A DNA stretch of 64,000 nt from an uncultured Bacteroidales bacterium (GTDB lineage Bacteria; Bacteroidota; Bacteroidia; Bacteroidales; Bacteroidaceae): assembly GCA_902785075.1 (NCBI GenBank), contig CACZXN010000004.1:23322-87321 (forward strand). Direction: 5' to 3'. Shown in pieces: positions 63,601 through 64,000 of the stretch. The notes under the pieces were generated by a model. That model saw only the letters and a list, made by a program, of their open reading frames with translations. It did no database searches and was not told where the DNA came from. The position numbers and the translations under genes were made by a program. The stretch's first letter is position 1; the number at the start of each line of letters is the position of its first letter.

Positions 63601-64000
63601 GATGTACGTTTGGAAAATTCTTCGGTGCAGGATATGGAGGGACCTCTTTAGCAAAGAAGAAATATTACGATAAAGACGGATCTCAGGATTGGGCTACGCT
63701 TCAAGGCTATTACGATACAGAAAATGGAGGGGATCGAGGAAAGTATTTTAACGGAACCACCACACAATCCTCACAGACATCAGGCAAAGACTACGGCAAG
63801 AAAGGCCCCGGTGTGGCCACTGACTTCGACTACGAGTTCTTCGTGTGGACCAGCGGCGCAACAGGTGCCCGACTATATGTCAAGTTCGCCGCTTTCTCGC
63901 TGGCTCAATGCAATGACGTGGAATCGAAATTGAAGAAATGTACCATCGAGGACAACTTCTATGGTGGCGGCAGCCTTGGCAAGGTGGTTGGCACAATAAC
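60666..64000 (+). CDS. Large secreted surface protein (cut by right window edge)
   Basis: The frame from ATG 60666 is open to the end of the window (at least 1111 residues). Later starts at 60678 or 60693 (MNYMRILVVLAALTCGAVG) would also give the signal peptide, which ends 'EVWGQ'. Early parts have 'VSGRTVTLTVTPASGYYIKA', then GLUG-like turns 'NVGAIANEMTG', 'GSGYVGGIVGLLG', 'GGSEAGGIVGYNS', and at the edge 'DNFYGGGSLGKVVG', the same turn type as in the giant protein at 41273. It follows the previous large protein by 42 bp and is probably co-expressed. Likely a surface adhesin; function unknown. Confidence 0.82.
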   Translation, partial: MTYSMKREKMNYMRILVVLAALTCGAVGEVWGQTDIDPNNILIPGNSSSGSISKSVSGRTVTLTVTPASGYYIKASDIVVEKLVDPSKANAPTRRVPDLADLIVGHLYKSGTTTEIGSVEYSNSAEYVFTVPDDYDGAYVTATFRSQEAGVIRITRSTTSVTFQADGHYVLVDDVNATVLANLYSETPFTGTFEGEAKADGTFPKISGLTHALFDKINGGIVKNIMLDNVNIPSGNNVGAIANEMTGTSDKKAAIYNCGVLSGSVSGSGYVGGIVGLLGNPANNDTGKNQCYACVINCFSYATVSGGSEAGGIVGYNSFASTAANIRTMVMNCMFYGDITGGTTVSPVFGGNNIANLQGGLNTFNYYSYESASTFKARAENATYKKYNSALAVEEKYLNRFEFYRLLLNSNKKLAAFYATGSIEKADQKMAKWVLETADRSINGRYPYPYPILKAQGYYPSIINPDVENAPDSVSVGRNHGGKLGRTLSVTISGTKTTGGQSWPSGARIKRTYLELTRTDKDFDHFNYNYDKVQLPYYNDVGTGNYTGNRVVTGWKITAITPVKNDPYKAENYPTTGVTDFPNHNYADRKSSNKDLYSVSGRVFSQGAYFDVPYGVTSITIEPYWGKAYYLADQYYDVVYKADYSGKQGVSQTGTQVTVKKEGDTSYTTTEFNGQNVETSIERALNNINNNMGGWGTTVYDNALVLVGNLHLNTVPQNGTTPFTMMSVDEDNDHEPDYSLIYHHTGRSSITPIRYDFLNIPGTAQAQKPNGASLICNFTIFKTRGWFEVTNTALFYTSQLEYENLDNNTKTDAPLILLGGVVDQFVSTQSKAVTGKTIYIHVGSNVWIKEFGMGTHSDGKESTPHVPVSVTGGEFPGFYLTGTYKADANVRSDNAECYISGGYIHEAAGASLEQIDGNVHWQIYNADIDEFFGGGINDAKPIKGNITTDIFNSHVTLFCGGPKFGNMQTGKKVTTNAEGCTFGKFFGAGYGGTSLAKKKYYDKDGSQDWATLQGYYDTENGGDRGKYFNGTTTQSSQTSGKDYGKKGPGVATDFDYEFFVWTSGATGARLYVKFAAFSLAQCNDVESKLKKCTIEDNFYGGGSLGKVVGTI

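Overview
The window looks like chromosomal DNA of a Bacteroidales gut or oral bacterium, most likely Prevotellaceae (Prevotella/Segatella type). Four things point there: repeated -7 boxes of the Bacteroidetes form TAnnTTTG a short way before start codons with no clear Shine-Dalgarno; acidic residues right after lipobox cysteines (CSNEE, CSSDD, CSSEE); C-terminal tails of the form 'GRxxxGxYIxxGKKxxxK'; and many Bacteroidetes-restricted families (DUF4465, DUF4837, DUF3575, DUF5119, fimbrillin-like). All family names come from memory and motif reading, not from a search.

Layout. 1-4922 (minus): outer-membrane biogenesis operon guaB - PpiC foldase - SurA-like foldase - OstA-like protein (cut by the left edge). 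5356-10772 (plus): cobalamin-riboswitch-controlled B12 uptake operon with a BtuB-type TonB receptor, a BtuG-like beta-propeller lipoprotein, a surface protein with a sorting-like tail and a DUF4465 lipoprotein, closed by a terminator. 10881-10995: tRNA-Leu(UAG) on the minus strand. 11162-16581: D-Ala-D-Ala dipeptidase, preA-like, convergent murF, divergent folP and cdaA. 16648-21782: pectin-type glycan degradation (GH105, DUF4837 lipoprotein, GH2). 21829-26356: an acyl-transfer locus (SGNH-like, FkbH-like, ACP, MBOAT). 26443-27600: membrane-bound AraC-type regulator, divergent from the next block.

27803-54370 is the accessory heart of the window: DUF3575 protein, a ParE/RelE-like toxin-antitoxin pair, DUF5119 lipoprotein, five fimbrillin-like lipoproteins (one fused in frame to a four-helix-bundle protein), and a giant surface protein of about 4365 residues built largely from Gly-rich 'VYGGGNxGxV' repeats. 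It reads as a type V pilus-like or surface adhesin locus. 54383-57023 holds a REP-type transposase-like protein with a Rossmann-like tail, minisatellites, and small toxin-antitoxin-like genes. 57066-64000 holds two more large secreted proteins, the last cut by the right edge.

The most unusual signal is a family of 9-bp minisatellites (unit about ATGGGGCTT, either strand) scattered through the window. In five genes the array itself encodes the hydrophobic core of the signal peptide (MGLMGLMGL...), elsewhere it fills intergenic DNA, extends a protein, or sits inside a mature domain in another reading phase. Second come arrays with an 11-bp period but unrelated units, tRNA T-arm-like hairpins behind two fimbrillin genes, and a frame-breaking 22-bp palindromic repeat inside a signal peptide.
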